From NCBI GenBank assembly GCA_036555105.1, contig DATBMA010000052.1, forward strand, positions 1 through 7,307: a DNA stretch of 7,307 bases. The letters are read 5' to 3'. Source of the DNA: DATBMA01 sp036555105 (GTDB lineage: Bacteria > Actinomycetota > Acidimicrobiia > Spongiisociales > ZC4RG35). Positions 6,385 through 7,307 of this stretch are shown here, piece after piece. The position numbers and the translations under genes were made by a program. Position 1 is the stretch's first letter, and every line of letters begins with the position of its first letter. The notes under the pieces were generated by a model. It saw only the letters and a list, made by a program, of their open reading frames with translations. It did no database searches and was not told where the DNA came from.

Positions 6385-7026
6385 GTGAGCCCCTACCTCT
6401 TTGTGCCGGGACCGTGGGAGGGCGACCTGGCCACGACTGCCGAGCAGGCCCACCATCTGCTCAAGGTGCTGCGGATGACCCCTCCGTTTGCCGTCCACTA
6501 CGGCGACGGCCAAGGAGCCCGGGGCCAGGGGACGTTCACCGGCGAGGTCATCCTTCGAGGACCGGAGCAGTTGCTGTCCCGCACCCCTCCCGTCCTCACG
6601 ATGGCGGTGGCCCCGCCTGATGACCGCACGCGACAGCGCCTCATGGTGGAGAAGCTGAGCGAGCTGGGATGTGCCCGCCTCTCCTGGTTGACCACCCGCC
6701 GGACCGTGGGCCGTCCCCCGGGCGCCTCCAAGTCCGGGGCCTGGGCGGCCTCCGCCTTCGAACAGAGCCGGGGCACCTGGCTGATGGAGGTGGGAGCTCC
6801 CGTAGCAGTCGCCGACCTCCCGGCCGGGACGTGGTTCGCGGTTCCCGGGGCCGAGAGGGCGGTCCTGCCGCCGCCGGCCGAACTGGTGGTGGCGATCGGG
6901 CCGGAGGGCGGGTGGGCGGACGGGGAGGTTCCGGAAGGGGCGACGACCTTCGGGTTGGGCGAAGGCATCCTCCGCACCGAGACGGCCGCGATCGCAGCGG
7001 CGGCGTTCCTCAGAATCGCCCGATAG
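6385..7026 (+). CDS. rsmE: RsmE, 16S rRNA (uracil-1498-N3)-methyltransferase
   Basis: RsmE methylates U1498 of 16S rRNA in the 30S decoding region, using SAM. The C-terminal SPOUT (trefoil knot) domain is clear: IGPEGGW at 171-177 and the knot-closing GILRTETAA at 194-202. The N-terminal PUA-like domain shows the AHHLLKVLR block near residue 22. The open frame extends back into dnaJ, but homology begins at the GTG at 6385 (Val-Ser-Pro-Tyr-Leu-Phe-Val-Pro-Gly), 10 bases after the dnaJ stop. This start gives 213 residues, shorter than the usual 240 or so. The GGAA at 6377-6380 is only a weak ribosome binding site, so coupling to dnaJ is likely. The segment EQSRGTWLMEV (about 128-138) lacks the later Arg residues and the Pro common at this place in relatives, so the enzyme is divergent. 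Its place after dnaJ is the usual actinobacterial order and puts an rRNA modification enzyme under heat-shock control. Confidence 0.92.
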   Translation: MSPYLFVPGPWEGDLATTAEQAHHLLKVLRMTPPFAVHYGDGQGARGQGTFTGEVILRGPEQLLSRTPPVLTMAVAPPDDRTRQRLMVEKLSELGCARLSWLTTRRTVGRPPGASKSGAWAASAFEQSRGTWLMEVGAPVAVADLPAGTWFAVPGAERAVLPPPAELVVAIGPEGGWADGEVPEGATTFGLGEGILRTETAAIAAAAFLRIAR

Positions 7027-7038
7027 CCCCTAGCCGCG

Positions 7039-7053
7039 ACCACTCTCGGTGGT
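7039..7053. repeat. Short inverted repeat overlapping a -10 box
   Basis: ACCAC (7039-7043) and GTGGT (7049-7053) are exact reverse complements separated by five bases. The right arm runs into the candidate -10 box of the BldD-like gene, so it could be an operator. Alternatively it is a weak hairpin after rsmE, or chance given the short arms. It does not clearly match the BldD operator pattern I know. Confidence 0.22.
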
Positions 7054-7058
7054 AGCAT
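7050..7058 (+). promoter_or_regulatory. Candidate extended -10 promoter for the BldD-like gene
   Basis: TGG followed by TAGCAT forms an extended -10 element (TGn plus a hexamer matching TATAAT at four of six positions). It lies 24 bases after the rsmE stop. Transcription would start near 7065, giving a leader of about 25-28 bases that contains the strong ribosome binding site at 7077. I see no good -35 box, which extended -10 promoters can lack. Confidence 0.38.
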
Positions 7059-7076
7059 TTCACACACTTCGGGCCT

Positions 7077-7082
7077 GGGAGG
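7077..7082 (+). promoter_or_regulatory. Strong Shine-Dalgarno sequence for the BldD-like gene
   Basis: GGGAGG is the best ribosome binding site in the window. It is 7 bases before a TTG (7090) and 10 bases before a GTG (7093), both in the reading frame of the BldD-like protein, so either could be the start. It shows that this gene is translated independently of rsmE. Confidence 0.7.
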
Positions 7083-7092
7083 CGGACCGTTG

Positions 7093-7307
7093 GTGGAGGA
7101 ATTCGATCGCGCCCTTGGTGAGCGCCTGCGCGCCGCCAGGCGGCGGCGGGGATGGTCTTTGCACGAGGTCGAAGCCATGTCCGGCAAGGAGTTCAAAGCC
7201 TCGGTACTCGGAGCCTATGAGCGCGGTGAGCGCTCCCTGTCGGTTCAGCGCCTACAGCGGCTGGCCGGAATCTATGGGGTGGGCGTCGCCCAACTGATAC
7301 CGCCCGA
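7093..7307 (+). CDS. BldD-like helix-turn-helix transcription regulator (partial, 3' end outside window)
   Basis: Seventy-one codons are visible before the window ends, with no stop. The protein begins with an XRE/HTH_3-type DNA-binding domain. LGERLRAARRRRGWSLHEVE (residues 8-27) matches the start of Streptomyces BldD, and the block SVLGAYERGERSLSVQRLQR (37-56) matches the BldD recognition-helix region, ending in YGVGVAQLIPP as BldD ends in YGVPVQELLPG. BldD is a dimeric developmental repressor in Streptomyces whose C-terminal domain binds cyclic di-GMP. That domain lies outside this window, so ligand binding cannot be judged, and many actinobacteria carry BldD-like proteins of unknown role. 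The GTG at 7093 is chosen, with a TTG one codon earlier as an alternative. The upstream strong ribosome binding site and extended -10 box suggest its own transcription unit. Confidence 0.82.
   Translation, partial: MEEFDRALGERLRAARRRRGWSLHEVEAMSGKEFKASVLGAYERGERSLSVQRLQRLAGIYGVGVAQLIPP

Noticed and set aside
7049..7297. An 82-codon plus-strand open frame at the right end
   Set aside because: It overlaps the BldD-like gene in another frame, and that frame has clear family similarity and a strong ribosome binding site, so this one is a shadow.
1..7307. CRISPR arrays, tRNA or rRNA genes, insertion sequences, HspR (HAIR) sites
   Set aside because: I looked for regularly spaced repeats, tRNA-like cloverleaf segments, transposase motifs with terminal repeats, and CTTGAGT-N7-ACTCAAG sites, and saw none.

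Overview
The window is a high-GC, densely packed stretch of bacterial chromosome with every confident gene on the + strand. The gene content points to an actinobacterium: an hrcA-dnaJ-rsmE block (the actinobacterial 'dnaJ2' arrangement) follows lepA-hemW, and a BldD-like regulator begins at the right edge. An uncultured Acidimicrobiia-type lineage is a guess from the divergent HemW and RsmE motifs; nothing here settles the taxonomy.

Region by region: (1) Positions 46-1200 encode an unrecognised lipoprotein with a clear lipobox, in DNA visibly less GC-rich than the rest. (2) Positions 1201-1314 are a short intergenic gap with a small stem-loop and a weak promoter candidate. (3) Positions 1315-4286 hold lepA (elongation factor 4) and hemW (radical SAM haem chaperone), joined by a 4-base GTGA overlap. 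(4) A degenerate CIRCE operator, matching the classical HrcA site at 15 of 18 arm positions with the correct 9-base spacer, lies across the 3' end of hemW, 9 bases before the hrcA start. (5) Positions 4296-7026 hold hrcA, dnaJ and rsmE, separated by 6 and 10 bases and very probably one operon. (6) A short promoter-like gap leads to a partial BldD-type DNA-binding protein that runs off the window.

How it works together: lepA and rsmE serve the ribosome, hemW delivers haem, and dnaJ is the Hsp40 co-chaperone. HrcA is the heat-shock repressor whose own operator sits in front of it, so hrcA-dnaJ-rsmE is likely de-repressed when HrcA loses activity under protein-folding stress. The operator appears to cover a promoter placed for a leaderless hrcA mRNA. 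That overlap also explains a rare TTA codon near the end of hemW.

Most of the window is conserved housekeeping sequence, and I see no undescribed multi-gene system. The points most worth following are the operator embedded in coding sequence, the HemW and RsmE motif deviations, and the unknown lipoprotein.
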